Under the pieces are notes generated by a model, which saw only the letters and a program-made list of their open reading frames with translations, did not search any database and was not told where the DNA came from. Below are positions 1 to 5,815 of a stretch of 5,815 bases of DNA, piece by piece. Location of the stretch: NCBI GenBank assembly GCA_025929595.1, contig JAICQA010000185.1:1-5815 (forward strand), written 5' to 3'. Position numbers and translations under genes: made by a program. Within the stretch, counting starts at the first letter, position 1. Each line of letters starts with the position of its first letter. This stretch comes from Xanthobacteraceae bacterium. GTDB taxonomy: Bacteria; Pseudomonadota; Alphaproteobacteria; Rhizobiales; Xanthobacteraceae.

Positions 1-236
1 ATGCTGACGAGGTCGAGGCCCCGGCGCCGCAGATGACGGATCAGCCGTTCGAGAAATTCAGGCTCGACTTCGAGAATTTCATTCGGCCGGAACGCGGCGC
101 CGCCCGCCGGCTGCACGCGGTGGAACGTCAGGATCGCGCCGACGCCGCCGAACAGCGGCCGCAAGATTCGGTGCGCACCGGAGAAATACATGCTCTCCAG
201 CGCCGTCCGATAAGCGGCATATCTCAAACCCGACAT
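1..236 (-). CDS. Polysaccharide deacetylase family protein, N-terminal part (runs off the left edge)
   Basis: Reading leftward from an ATG at 236-234, the minus strand stays open for 78 codons to the window edge, so no stop is visible. The peptide begins MSGLRYAAYRTALESMYFSG. It contains ILTFHRV (residues 35-41), then an FRPN segment (49-52), then EVEPEFLERLIRHLRRRG (56-73). This matches the usual start of NodB-fold (carbohydrate esterase 4) deacetylases: a first beta strand ending in Phe-His, a loop, then a helix searching 'PEFLE..I..L...G'. The family removes acetyl or other N/O-acyl groups from sugars, usually in the periplasm or at the cell surface. The catalytic TFDDG motif lies beyond the window, so activity cannot be judged. 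There is no obvious signal peptide. The gene is co-directional with the co-polymerase and starts 88 bases after its stop, so it is probably in the same transcript or has its own promoter in that gap. The Shine-Dalgarno match (GGGA) is weak. Family call is fairly secure; substrate is unknown. Confidence 0.82.
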   Translation of the reverse strand, partial: MSGLRYAAYRTALESMYFSGAHRILRPLFGGVGAILTFHRVQPAGGAAFRPNEILEVEPEFLERLIRHLRRRGLDLVS

Positions 237-324
237 CGCCGTCCCGCAATCACAACGTTCCGCAATCTATCCGCCGGCGGCTTAAGAATGCTTTGTCGCC
301 GGGGATATGGGATGAAATATGTCG
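237..324 (-). other. Gap upstream of the deacetylase gene, with a short direct repeat
   Basis: These 88 bases separate the co-polymerase stop from the deacetylase start. On the minus strand an 8-base unit GATTGCGG occurs twice, at 267-260 and 251-244, 16 bases apart centre to centre; the second copy ends 7 bases before the ATG. A 10-base palindrome CCGCCGGCGG lies at 271-280. It is not followed by a T run, so I do not call a terminator. No promoter boxes could be assigned with confidence. The repeat could be a binding site or chance. Confidence 0.35.
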
Positions 325-2469
325 TCAGGCCGCCGCGCGGTCGGCAGAGGTGCCGGGAGGCACCGGTTCCGGCGCCACCGTGACAACGGCGACGCTCGCG
401 AAGCCGCGCGCAGCCAGCGCGTCAGACGCCGCCGAGCCCGCATCTTCCCGCCCCTCGGGAGCCACCAGTAGCGCGCCACGCGAGAAACGGGCGAGCCGCT
501 CCGTTTTCGCGAGTTGCGTCAGCGCCGGTGCCGCCGCGACGATATGATCGTAGGTCTGCGACAGCGCGCCGAGCACAATCGCAAGTCGCTCTCCACCGAG
601 CAGTGCGGCGGTGTCGCGAATGCCGCGGCCAACCGGGATAACATGAACGCGTGAGGATCGGTCGCGCTGAATGACCTCGCCGAAATGTGCGACACCGAAC
701 ATGAGATCGGCGAGCCCGGGCTTGCGAGGATCGGTGACAATTCCGGAGATGGTGTTTTCGCTAACCTCGAAATTGAGCAGGAGAACCCGTCCGCCCCGCT
801 GGCCCAGCTCGCGCGCAAGCTCGAGTGCGACTTCCGCCGCAGGCGCCTCGGCCTCCGAAGGTGTTACGACAAGAATACCCTTGCCGAGATTTTGCGCATG
901 ATCGGCGATCGCTGACATCCGCTGGCCCGTTGCCCGTTGCGGCTTCTCCACGATCGCCGGGACAGGCGCTTCCCGCTTGCCCAGCCAGGACGACGTCGGC
1001 GCAACCAGTTCGGTCGGCAACGACTCTTCAACCGGACGCGACGCACGCCCGACCATGTCGGACGACATAAGCTCTGCGAGAATGATGAGCGTTGCGGCCG
1101 TCACCATCGTCGCCAGCATTGCGATCAAGATGATCGGCAGCTTCTTCGGGAAATATGGCGTGGGCGCCGGCACCGCCTGTGACAGCACACGCGCGTCGGG
1201 CTGCACCGCGCCCGGCTCTTCGCGCGAGGTCACATCGCGGTAACGCGCCAGGAAAGTCTCCAGCAGATCGCGCTGCGCCCTCGCCTCGCGCTCCAGCGCG
1301 CGCAACTGCACATCGTCGGCACCGAGAGCCGAGGCCTGCTTCTTGAGCTGATCAAGGTTCGCGGTCATCGCCTCGGCGCGCGCCGCCGCCATCTTGGCGT
1401 CGTTCTCGAAAGAACGGGCCAGCTTCGCCGCTTCCGTGCGCGTCTGCGATTCAAGATCGGCGATCTGTGCCTTCAGCTCCTTGATGCGCGGATGCTGGCT
1501 GAGCAACGTCGATGACTGCTCCGCAAGCTGCGCCTGCAAGGTGATGCGCTGCTCGTTAAGGCGGCGGATCAGTTCGGAGTTCACGATATCTGAGGCTTCG
1601 ATCGGCTTGCCGGTCTTCAGCATCTCGCGGATCATCTGTGCCTTGGTCTCGGCATCGGAACGCTGCGCACGCGCCTGCACGATCTGCGAGTTCACTTCCG
1701 CCAGTTGCTGTGCACTCAATGTCGTGTTGTTGCTGCCGACATAAAGATTGTTCTTGCCGCGAAAAACTTCGACGCGTGCCTCGGCGTCCGCAACCCGCTT
1801 GCGCAACTGCTCGATTTCACCCGAGAGCCAGTGCGCAGTCTGCTTCATCTGCTCCTGCTTCGCGGCGCGCTGGAATTCAAGCAGCCGCTCGGCAACCTTG
1901 TTCGTCACTTCGGCCGCCAGCACGGGATTGCTGGAATGAAACTCGATCGCGATCACCCGCGAGCGCTCAAGCTGATAGACCGACAGCCGCTCATAGAATT
2001 TTTCGAGCACCTGCTCTTCGATCGTCATGCGGCTCGGATCGCGGGCAAGGCCGATCAGCCGCAGCAAGGCCGAAACCGGAGAGATGCTTGAAGCAGGATT
2101 GAACTCCGGCCGCTCCGCGAGCTTCAGATCGCGCGCCACCGAGCGCACGAGGTCGCGCGACTGCGCGAGTTGCACTTCACTTCCCACCGCCTCGGGATCG
2201 GGCGCCGATCGCAACTCGCCGCCGGCAACACTGCTCTGCGGACGGTTGAACGGCGTCTCGCGATTTTCGATGAGAACCAGCGCCTGCGACTTGTACTGCG
2301 GCGTCGCGAGCGTCACATAAACCGCTGCCAGGGCGCCGGCGACGATCGTCGGAATGATGATCCAGCGCTTGCGCCGCCAGAGCGCGCTCGCAAGACTCGA
2401 TAGGTCGACCTCGCCGCCGACCGGGTCGACGACTGCCTCGCCACGATCGTTCAATCCGTCACGCTGCAT
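325..2469 (-). CDS. Wzz/GumC-type polysaccharide co-polymerase fused to a degenerate BY-kinase domain
   Basis: This 714-residue inner-membrane protein is expected to control polysaccharide chain length and partner with the export lipoprotein. Visible parts: a Wzz-type N-terminus (about 18-120) with a first membrane segment at about 36-56 followed by ATPQYKSQALVLIE; a long periplasmic coiled coil (about 190-410, rich in Gln, Glu, Ala, Arg and Leu); a proline-rich stretch PAPTPYFPKK (434-443) leading into a second membrane segment (about 444-467); then a cytoplasmic domain (about 528-700). That last domain follows the BY-kinase order: strand GILVVTP (531-537), strand RVLLLNFE (561-568), GLADLM (585-590), VHVIPVGRG (608-616), YDHIVAAAP (640-648). 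The P-loop Gly-Lys-Ser/Thr and the two Walker aspartates are missing, and no Tyr follows residue 640, so kinase activity is unlikely. Start: ATG at 2469 has GAGG (2480-2477) 7 bases upstream. The total length is close to full Wzc/ExoP proteins. It is transcribed away from the acetyltransferase gene. The family call is strong; the loss of activity is inferred from motifs. Confidence 0.92.
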   Translation of the reverse strand: MQRDGLNDRGEAVVDPVGGEVDLSSLASALWRRKRWIIIPTIVAGALAAVYVTLATPQYKSQALVLIENRETPFNRPQSSVAGGELRSAPDPEAVGSEVQLAQSRDLVRSVARDLKLAERPEFNPASSISPVSALLRLIGLARDPSRMTIEEQVLEKFYERLSVYQLERSRVIAIEFHSSNPVLAAEVTNKVAERLLEFQRAAKQEQMKQTAHWLSGEIEQLRKRVADAEARVEVFRGKNNLYVGSNNTTLSAQQLAEVNSQIVQARAQRSDAETKAQMIREMLKTGKPIEASDIVNSELIRRLNEQRITLQAQLAEQSSTLLSQHPRIKELKAQIADLESQTRTEAAKLARSFENDAKMAAARAEAMTANLDQLKKQASALGADDVQLRALEREARAQRDLLETFLARYRDVTSREEPGAVQPDARVLSQAVPAPTPYFPKKLPIILIAMLATMVTAATLIILAELMSSDMVGRASRPVEESLPTELVAPTSSWLGKREAPVPAIVEKPQRATGQRMSAIADHAQNLGKGILVVTPSEAEAPAAEVALELARELGQRGGRVLLLNFEVSENTISGIVTDPRKPGLADLMFGVAHFGEVIQRDRSSRVHVIPVGRGIRDTAALLGGERLAIVLGALSQTYDHIVAAAPALTQLAKTERLARFSRGALLVAPEGREDAGSAASDALAARGFASVAVVTVAPEPVPPGTSADRAAA

Positions 2470-2647
2470 CAGACGACCTCACGCCACATCGGTACCGCTC
2501 AACCGCGACTCCGTCGCCCCATAAGAAATCATTAAGGTTGCCATTGGGTTAACCCGGATTTGCGCGTCGAAAATCACGCAATCGCCCAACCCTTTATTGA
2601 TGTTTCGATGCGACTGTCCTGCCGCAGCGCGGAGTGGCCCCCTTTTC
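2470..2647. promoter_or_regulatory. Divergent intergenic control region
   Basis: This 178-base gap lies between two genes transcribed away from each other, so it should hold promoters for both arms. Its middle (about 2519-2610) is clearly more AT-rich than the flanking genes. Visible elements are a perfect 10-base palindrome GGGTTAACCC (2546-2555), a loose dyad GATTT...AAATC (2557-2575) and, on the minus strand, GATTGCG (2583-2577), which recalls the repeat upstream of the deacetylase. The heptamer GTTAACC (2548-2554) recurs upstream of the export gene at 4017-4023. I could not place a convincing -35/-10 pair on either strand. The promoter role is inferred from gene orientation. Confidence 0.6.
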
Positions 2648-3910
2648 ATGACCGACACGCACGGCGCGGCCATCACCGCCTTTTCCCGCAATCCTTCAAG
2701 TCAGGTGCAGATCGCACGCGGCACCAGCCTGGAAGCGCGCAGCCGCGTCTGGATGGACGCGCGCATCGCGGTTCATTCCGATCTCGCGGGCGTCGAATCC
2801 GCCTGGCGCGCCTTCGAGCCACAGGCCGCGAGGACCGTCTTTCAGCAATTCGACTATCTGTCGGCCTGGTTCAGGCATGTAGGTAGCCGGTCGCGCGTGA
2901 CACCGGCGATCGCCGTTATCCGCACCGACAACACCATCCACGCGATCCTGCCGCTCGCCGTCGAACGCAACCGCGGCTTTCGGAAGCTCACTTGGCTTGG
3001 TCAGGAGCTCTGCGATTACCTTTGCCCGCTCATGAGTGCGGAGTTCGCGGCGCTTGAGCCCGACGCGCTTCGCGCCTTATGGCAAGAGATCGTCTCGCTC
3101 ATGCAATCGCATGCCCGTTTCCGCCACGACTGGGTTGAATTCCGCCGCATGCCGGCCGCAGTCGAAGGCCGTCACAACCCGATGCTGGCGCTGCCCACCG
3201 TGCTTCACGCGAGCAGTGCCTATGCGACGACCCTCTCCGCCCCTTGGGACGAGTTCTATCGCAGCCGCCGCACCGGCAAGGCACGCAAGCAGGATCGCTC
3301 CAAGCTCGCGCGCCTCGCGGAGTTCGGCGAAGTGTCACTCGCGACGCCCGAAGAGCCCGCCGAGATCGAGCGAATGCTGCAAACGCTGTTTGAGCAGAAA
3401 TCCGAAGCGTTGGACGGCAAGGGCATAACGGACCTGTTCGCCCCGCCCGGCCACCGCGAATTTTTTCTCGATCTCGCGACGAGCCCCCGCACGCGCAGTT
3501 TTGTGCATGTAAGCGCGTTGCGGGTCGGCCCGTCGCTCGCAGCCATTAACTTCGGCTTAGAATTCAGGCAGCGCTACGCGTTGTTTCTGGTGAGCTATGA
3601 CCGTTCGCTCGCGCGCCTCAGCCCCGGCGTCATCCACCTCAACAAGCTCATCGAGCGCGCGATCGGGCACGGCATGACGGAATTCGATTTTCTGGTCGGC
3701 GAGCAGCGCCTGAAACTCGAATGGACCGACCGTGAGACCCGTCTGCACGACCACTTCGCCGCCTCATCCTGGCGGGGGTATCTTCCGGCAATGACTGCAA
3801 GCATCGGCGCCCGCATGAAGCGCATGATCAAGCAGACGCCCGCCTTCTGGAGCGCCTTCAAGACGCTTCGCGCGCAGCTGGGCGCGGTGCGCCAAAACCT
3901 TGGCGTCTAG
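2648..3910 (+). CDS. GNAT-fold acetyltransferase of the CelD/BcsL (BioF2-like, Acetyltransf_6) family
   Basis: This is a predicted cytoplasmic protein of 420 residues with no signal peptide or membrane segment. It has the two-part layout of CelD/BcsL-like proteins found in polysaccharide loci. An N-terminal half carries FQQFDYLSAWFRH (65-77). A C-terminal GNAT half carries SALRVGPSLAAINFGLEF (289-306), LVSYDRSLARLSPG (314-327), a helix IHLNKLIERAIGHG (329-342) and TEFDFLVGEQRLKLEWTD (344-361). The SPG turn, FDF-x-x-G and the closing Lys/Trp segment are the family hallmarks. These proteins are thought to transfer an acyl or aminoacyl group during polymer synthesis, but the substrate is rarely known and cannot be read here. 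The reading frame stays open upstream to a TTG at 2597 and an ATG at 2600. I prefer 2648 because GGAG (2631-2634) lies 13 bases ahead and the upstream starts lack any ribosome site. The gene is divergent from the co-polymerase and is followed by a 160-base gap. Confidence 0.85.
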   Translation: MTDTHGAAITAFSRNPSSQVQIARGTSLEARSRVWMDARIAVHSDLAGVESAWRAFEPQAARTVFQQFDYLSAWFRHVGSRSRVTPAIAVIRTDNTIHAILPLAVERNRGFRKLTWLGQELCDYLCPLMSAEFAALEPDALRALWQEIVSLMQSHARFRHDWVEFRRMPAAVEGRHNPMLALPTVLHASSAYATTLSAPWDEFYRSRRTGKARKQDRSKLARLAEFGEVSLATPEEPAEIERMLQTLFEQKSEALDGKGITDLFAPPGHREFFLDLATSPRTRSFVHVSALRVGPSLAAINFGLEFRQRYALFLVSYDRSLARLSPGVIHLNKLIERAIGHGMTEFDFLVGEQRLKLEWTDRETRLHDHFAASSWRGYLPAMTASIGARMKRMIKQTPAFWSAFKTLRAQLGAVRQNLGV

Positions 3911-4070
3911 GCGACGAGTCGCGGGTTTCGCCGCACACCTTCGGACGAATCTACGCCCTCCCGTAAGTTGTTGATTTTGCGCAAAATAGCCAAGCGCTGG
4001 CTGCCTGTGAGAAATCGTTAACCATACCGCCGGTAAGAATTCAGCAACGATTCCGGAGCCGCCGCGTCGC
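3911..4070 (+). promoter_or_regulatory. Upstream region of the export lipoprotein gene
   Basis: This 160-base gap separates co-directional genes and likely carries a promoter for the export-glycosyltransferase pair. It holds a perfect 14-base palindrome (3974-3987, listed separately), TTAACCAT (4018-4025) and a dyad TACCG-C-CGGTA (4025-4035). GGAG at 4055-4058 precedes the ATG at 4071 by 12 bases and is the likely ribosome site. Just after the preceding stop are small overlapping hairpins (for example GGCGA 3910-3914 with TCGCC 3928-3932), but no T run follows, so an intrinsic terminator is not supported. Confidence 0.5.
3974..3987. promoter_or_regulatory. Perfect 14-bp palindrome, candidate operator
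   Basis: ATTTTGCGCAAAAT is exactly its own reverse complement and sits 83 bases ahead of the export lipoprotein start. It is AT-rich in a GC-rich setting. A perfect palindrome of this length is expected about once per 16,000 positions by chance, so finding one in a 160-base gap is notable. It could bind a dimeric helix-turn-helix regulator. No regulator gene is in the window and I do not recognise the site as a named operator. Confidence 0.45.
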
Positions 4071-4619
4071 ATGGTTCGTCCCCTCGTCCTCCTTCTGTCG
4101 CTGCTCCTGCTCGCAGCCTGCGCCTCCTCGCGCGCTCCGGCCGTCGATCCTGCCTTTGAGACCCCCTACGTGCTCGACGCCGGCGACAAGCTTCGCGTGG
4201 TCGTCTTCGGTCAGGAAGGTCTATCGAATTCCTACGCGGTGGACGGCGCCGGCAAGATTTCGATGCCGCTGATCGGCGGAGTCGAGGCACGCGGCAAGAC
4301 CACCGCCGAACTGAGCCGCGCCATCGCCGCCAAACTACGCACTGGTTTCGTTCGCGAACCGCATGTCGCGGTGGAAGTTGAGATCCATCGTCCCTTCTTC
4401 ATCCTTGGTGAGGTGACGACCGCGGGCCAGTATCCCTACGTCAACGGGATGACGGTTGAGACCGCTGTTGCCATCGCGGGCGGCTTCACGCCGCGTGCCT
4501 TCAAGAGCCACGCCACCGTTGGCCGCCTGGTCGAAGGGCAGATGGTTCACGCCACCGTGCCGATTTCCTATCCGCTGCGGCCGGGCGATACCATCACCAT
4601 CGAGGAACGCTGGTTCTGA
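4071..4619 (+). CDS. Outer-membrane polysaccharide export lipoprotein (short Wza/GumB/ExoF type)
   Basis: This 182-residue precursor should be secreted, lipid-modified and built into the outer-membrane or periplasmic export channel that works with the co-polymerase. A hydrophobic signal (residues 4-16) ends in the lipobox LAAC with the lipidated Cys at 17, giving a mature protein of about 166 residues. The polysaccharide-export domain covers about 33-103: YVLDAGDKLRVVVFGQEGL, then DGAGKISMPLIGGVEARGKT, then REPHVAVEV. One SLBB-like segment follows from about 106 (RPFFILGEVTTAGQYPYVNG, then AVAIAGGFTPRAF). The end, LRPGDTITIEERWF, is the usual closing strand of short family members. There is no extra SLBB repeat and no C-terminal membrane helix like that of Escherichia coli Wza, so the outer-membrane pore may need another protein. 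The start is set by the signal peptide and by GGAG 12 bases upstream. The stop lies 16 bases before the glycosyltransferase start, consistent with one operon. Confidence 0.93.
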   Translation: MVRPLVLLLSLLLLAACASSRAPAVDPAFETPYVLDAGDKLRVVVFGQEGLSNSYAVDGAGKISMPLIGGVEARGKTTAELSRAIAAKLRTGFVREPHVAVEVEIHRPFFILGEVTTAGQYPYVNGMTVETAVAIAGGFTPRAFKSHATVGRLVEGQMVHATVPISYPLRPGDTITIEERWF

Positions 4620-4635
4620 AGCCGGTCAAGTGTCA

Positions 4636-5775
4636 ATGAATTCAACGGCGCCCCTGCGCATTCTGCACATCATGCGTGCTCCCGTCGGTGGGCTGTTTCG
4701 CCATGTCGTCGATCTCGCGCGCGAGCAAACCGCACGCGGCCACAGCGTCGGCATTGTCGCGGACAGCAACACGGGCAGTTCGGTCGCCGCGGAGACGCTG
4801 AATGCCCTGAACAAATCGATTGCGCTCGGCGTCACGCGCGTCCCGATGAGCCGCCAGGTCGGCCTGCTCGATCGCAGCGCACTTGCGCATGTCGCGCAGC
4901 GAGCGAAAGATGCGAAAGCAGACGTTCTACACGGCCACGGCGCCAAGGGCGGCGCTTATGCACGTCTCGCCGGCGGTCCGGCGCTTCGCGTGTATACGCC
5001 GCATGGCGGCAGCCTGTTCTATTCGCCCTACTCGCCCATGGGCCTGTTCTATTTTGCCGTCGAGCGCTGGCTGCGTGCGCGCACGGATCTCGCGCTGTTC
5101 GAAAGCGCGTTTGCAGGTGAAGCATTCCGCCAGTTCATTGGCGAACCGCCATTCTCGCGTGTCGTGCATAACGGCATCTCCAAGAGCGAGCTTGAGCCGA
5201 TCTCGCCGAACATGGACGCCGCCGACTTTGTCTTTGTCGGGGAACTCCGTTGGCGCAAAGGCATCGACACGGTGCTCGAGGCCCTGGCCGCCCTCTTGGC
5301 CGAAGGCTGGGAGGGTCGGGCGATCTTTTACGGTAACGGTCCCGACCGTGACGCCTGTCTGGCGATGGCCGAGAAGTTCGGCCTCTCGCAGAGGGTCACG
5401 TTTCCGGGTGAGTCGAAGCCGCGCCCTGCGTTCCAGTCGGGCCGGCTGCTGGTGATTCCGTCGCGTCAGGAATCCTTGCCATATATAGTGCTCGAGGCAA
5501 TCGGCGCGCGGATGCCGACGATCACCAGCAATGTCGGCGGCATCCCCGAAATTTTCGGACCCGATGCCGACGCCCTGGTTCCACCCGGCGATGCGAAGGC
5601 GCTTCTCGCCGCGATCAAGAGGATGCGCACCGGCGCACCACTCGACCGGATCGAACGCCTGCACAGGCGCGTCGCGGAACTTTTCTCGATCGAAGCCATG
5701 ACGGAGTCGGTGCTGGCCGCCTATGCCGAGGCTCGTAAGCGGCGGTACCCGATTAACGCTGAATCGACGAATTAA
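4636..5775 (+). CDS. GT4-like (GT-B fold) glycosyltransferase
   Basis: This 379-residue predicted cytosolic or membrane-associated enzyme should move a sugar from a nucleotide-sugar donor to the growing lipid-linked glycan with retention of configuration. The N-terminal half has the glycine loop PVGGLFRHVVDLA (16-28), DVLHGHGAKGG (96-106) and YTPHGGS (120-126). The C-terminal donor half has VHNGI (177-181), FVGELRWRKGID (200-211), YGNGPDR (232-238), the retaining E-x7-E pair (Glu279 and Glu287 in ESLPYIVLE) and GGIPE (301-305). All usual GT4 landmarks are present and the length is normal. Donor and acceptor cannot be told from sequence. I chose the ATG at 4636; a GTG at 4630 in the same frame is possible and sits 8 bases after GAAG (4618-4621), which overlaps the upstream stop and suggests translational coupling. 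The frame is open for about 60 codons further upstream inside the export gene, but that part reads as low-complexity Arg/Pro/Ser and is not real coding sequence. Confidence 0.92.
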   Translation: MNSTAPLRILHIMRAPVGGLFRHVVDLAREQTARGHSVGIVADSNTGSSVAAETLNALNKSIALGVTRVPMSRQVGLLDRSALAHVAQRAKDAKADVLHGHGAKGGAYARLAGGPALRVYTPHGGSLFYSPYSPMGLFYFAVERWLRARTDLALFESAFAGEAFRQFIGEPPFSRVVHNGISKSELEPISPNMDAADFVFVGELRWRKGIDTVLEALAALLAEGWEGRAIFYGNGPDRDACLAMAEKFGLSQRVTFPGESKPRPAFQSGRLLVIPSRQESLPYIVLEAIGARMPTITSNVGGIPEIFGPDADALVPPGDAKALLAAIKRMRTGAPLDRIERLHRRVAELFSIEAMTESVLAAYAEARKRRYPINAESTN

Positions 5776-5815
5776 GCCTTCGGATATGAATAAGCCCTAG
5801 GTTCTGGCGTCTTCA
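5776..5815. other. Start of the gap after the glycosyltransferase
   Basis: Forty bases remain after the stop. I see no hairpin with a T run and no credible start codon; the ATG at 5786 is followed by a stop after four codons. Whether the operon continues cannot be judged. Confidence 0.4.

Noticed and set aside
271..280. Palindrome CCGCCGGCGG as a terminator
   Set aside because: A self-complementary 10-mer has no loop, no T tract follows on either strand, and such GC words are common in this DNA.
33..383. A 116-codon plus-strand open frame at the left edge
   Set aside because: It is antisense to the recognisable deacetylase start and runs across the gap into the co-polymerase end; the product is Arg-rich and resembles nothing known.
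1705..2091. A 128-codon plus-strand open frame inside the co-polymerase gene
   Set aside because: It is antisense to the conserved periplasmic coiled-coil part of the co-polymerase, has no ribosome site or known domain, and is explained by GC-rich codon bias.
2597..2647. Seventeen-codon upstream extension of the acetyltransferase (TTG 2597 or ATG 2600)
   Set aside because: There is no Shine-Dalgarno match ahead of these codons, while the ATG at 2648 has GGAG upstream, although the 13-base spacing is somewhat long.
3910..3934. Possible terminator hairpin after the acetyltransferase stop
   Set aside because: The stems are only 4-5 bp, compete with each other, and are not followed by a T run.
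4456..4635. Sixty-codon upstream extension of the glycosyltransferase frame
   Set aside because: It overlaps the conserved end of the export lipoprotein in another frame and encodes Arg/Pro/Ser-rich text unlike any GT4 start; the family begins at LRILHIMRAPVGG.
4927..5664. A 245-codon open frame on the minus strand, antisense to the glycosyltransferase
   Set aside because: It lies wholly inside a clear GT4 gene with all its motifs. The antisense product has no recognisable domain and its composition is that of a mirror frame in GC-rich DNA.

Overview
This window reads as part of a surface- or exo-polysaccharide locus from a GC-rich alphaproteobacterium. The proteins resemble those of Hyphomicrobiales, roughly the Bradyrhizobium, Rhodopseudomonas and Afipia neighbourhood. 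That placement is inference from protein style and codon use (strong G/C third positions, AT-rich gaps between genes); no rRNA or other marker is present to confirm it.

The layout is two divergent arms. Leftward from about 2470 run a large Wzz/GumC-type polysaccharide co-polymerase (2469 to 325) and then the first 78 codons of a polysaccharide deacetylase (236 to 1, running off the left edge). Rightward run a CelD/BcsL-type GNAT acetyltransferase (2648-3910), a short outer-membrane polysaccharide export lipoprotein of the Wza/GumB/ExoF type (4071-4619) and a family GT4-like glycosyltransferase (4636-5775). The last two are 16 bases apart and probably co-transcribed. The gaps at 2470-2647 and 3911-4070 are the likely control regions. 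The second holds a perfect 14-bp AT-rich palindrome.

Together the genes fit sugar transfer onto a lipid-linked glycan (glycosyltransferase), chain-length control and passage across the envelope (co-polymerase plus export lipoprotein), and decoration of the polymer (acyltransferase, deacetylase). The flippase, polymerase and initiating phosphoglycosyltransferase are not in the window and should lie outside it.

The most notable point is the co-polymerase. It carries a C-terminal domain with the layout of a bacterial tyrosine kinase (BY-kinase), but the Walker A, Walker A' and Walker B residues are all replaced and there is no C-terminal tyrosine cluster. It looks like a fused pseudokinase. I saw no mobile element, CRISPR array, tRNA or rRNA, and no convincing intrinsic terminator. 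Apart from the degenerate kinase domain and the unassigned dyads upstream of genes, the region looks ordinary for a polysaccharide cluster.
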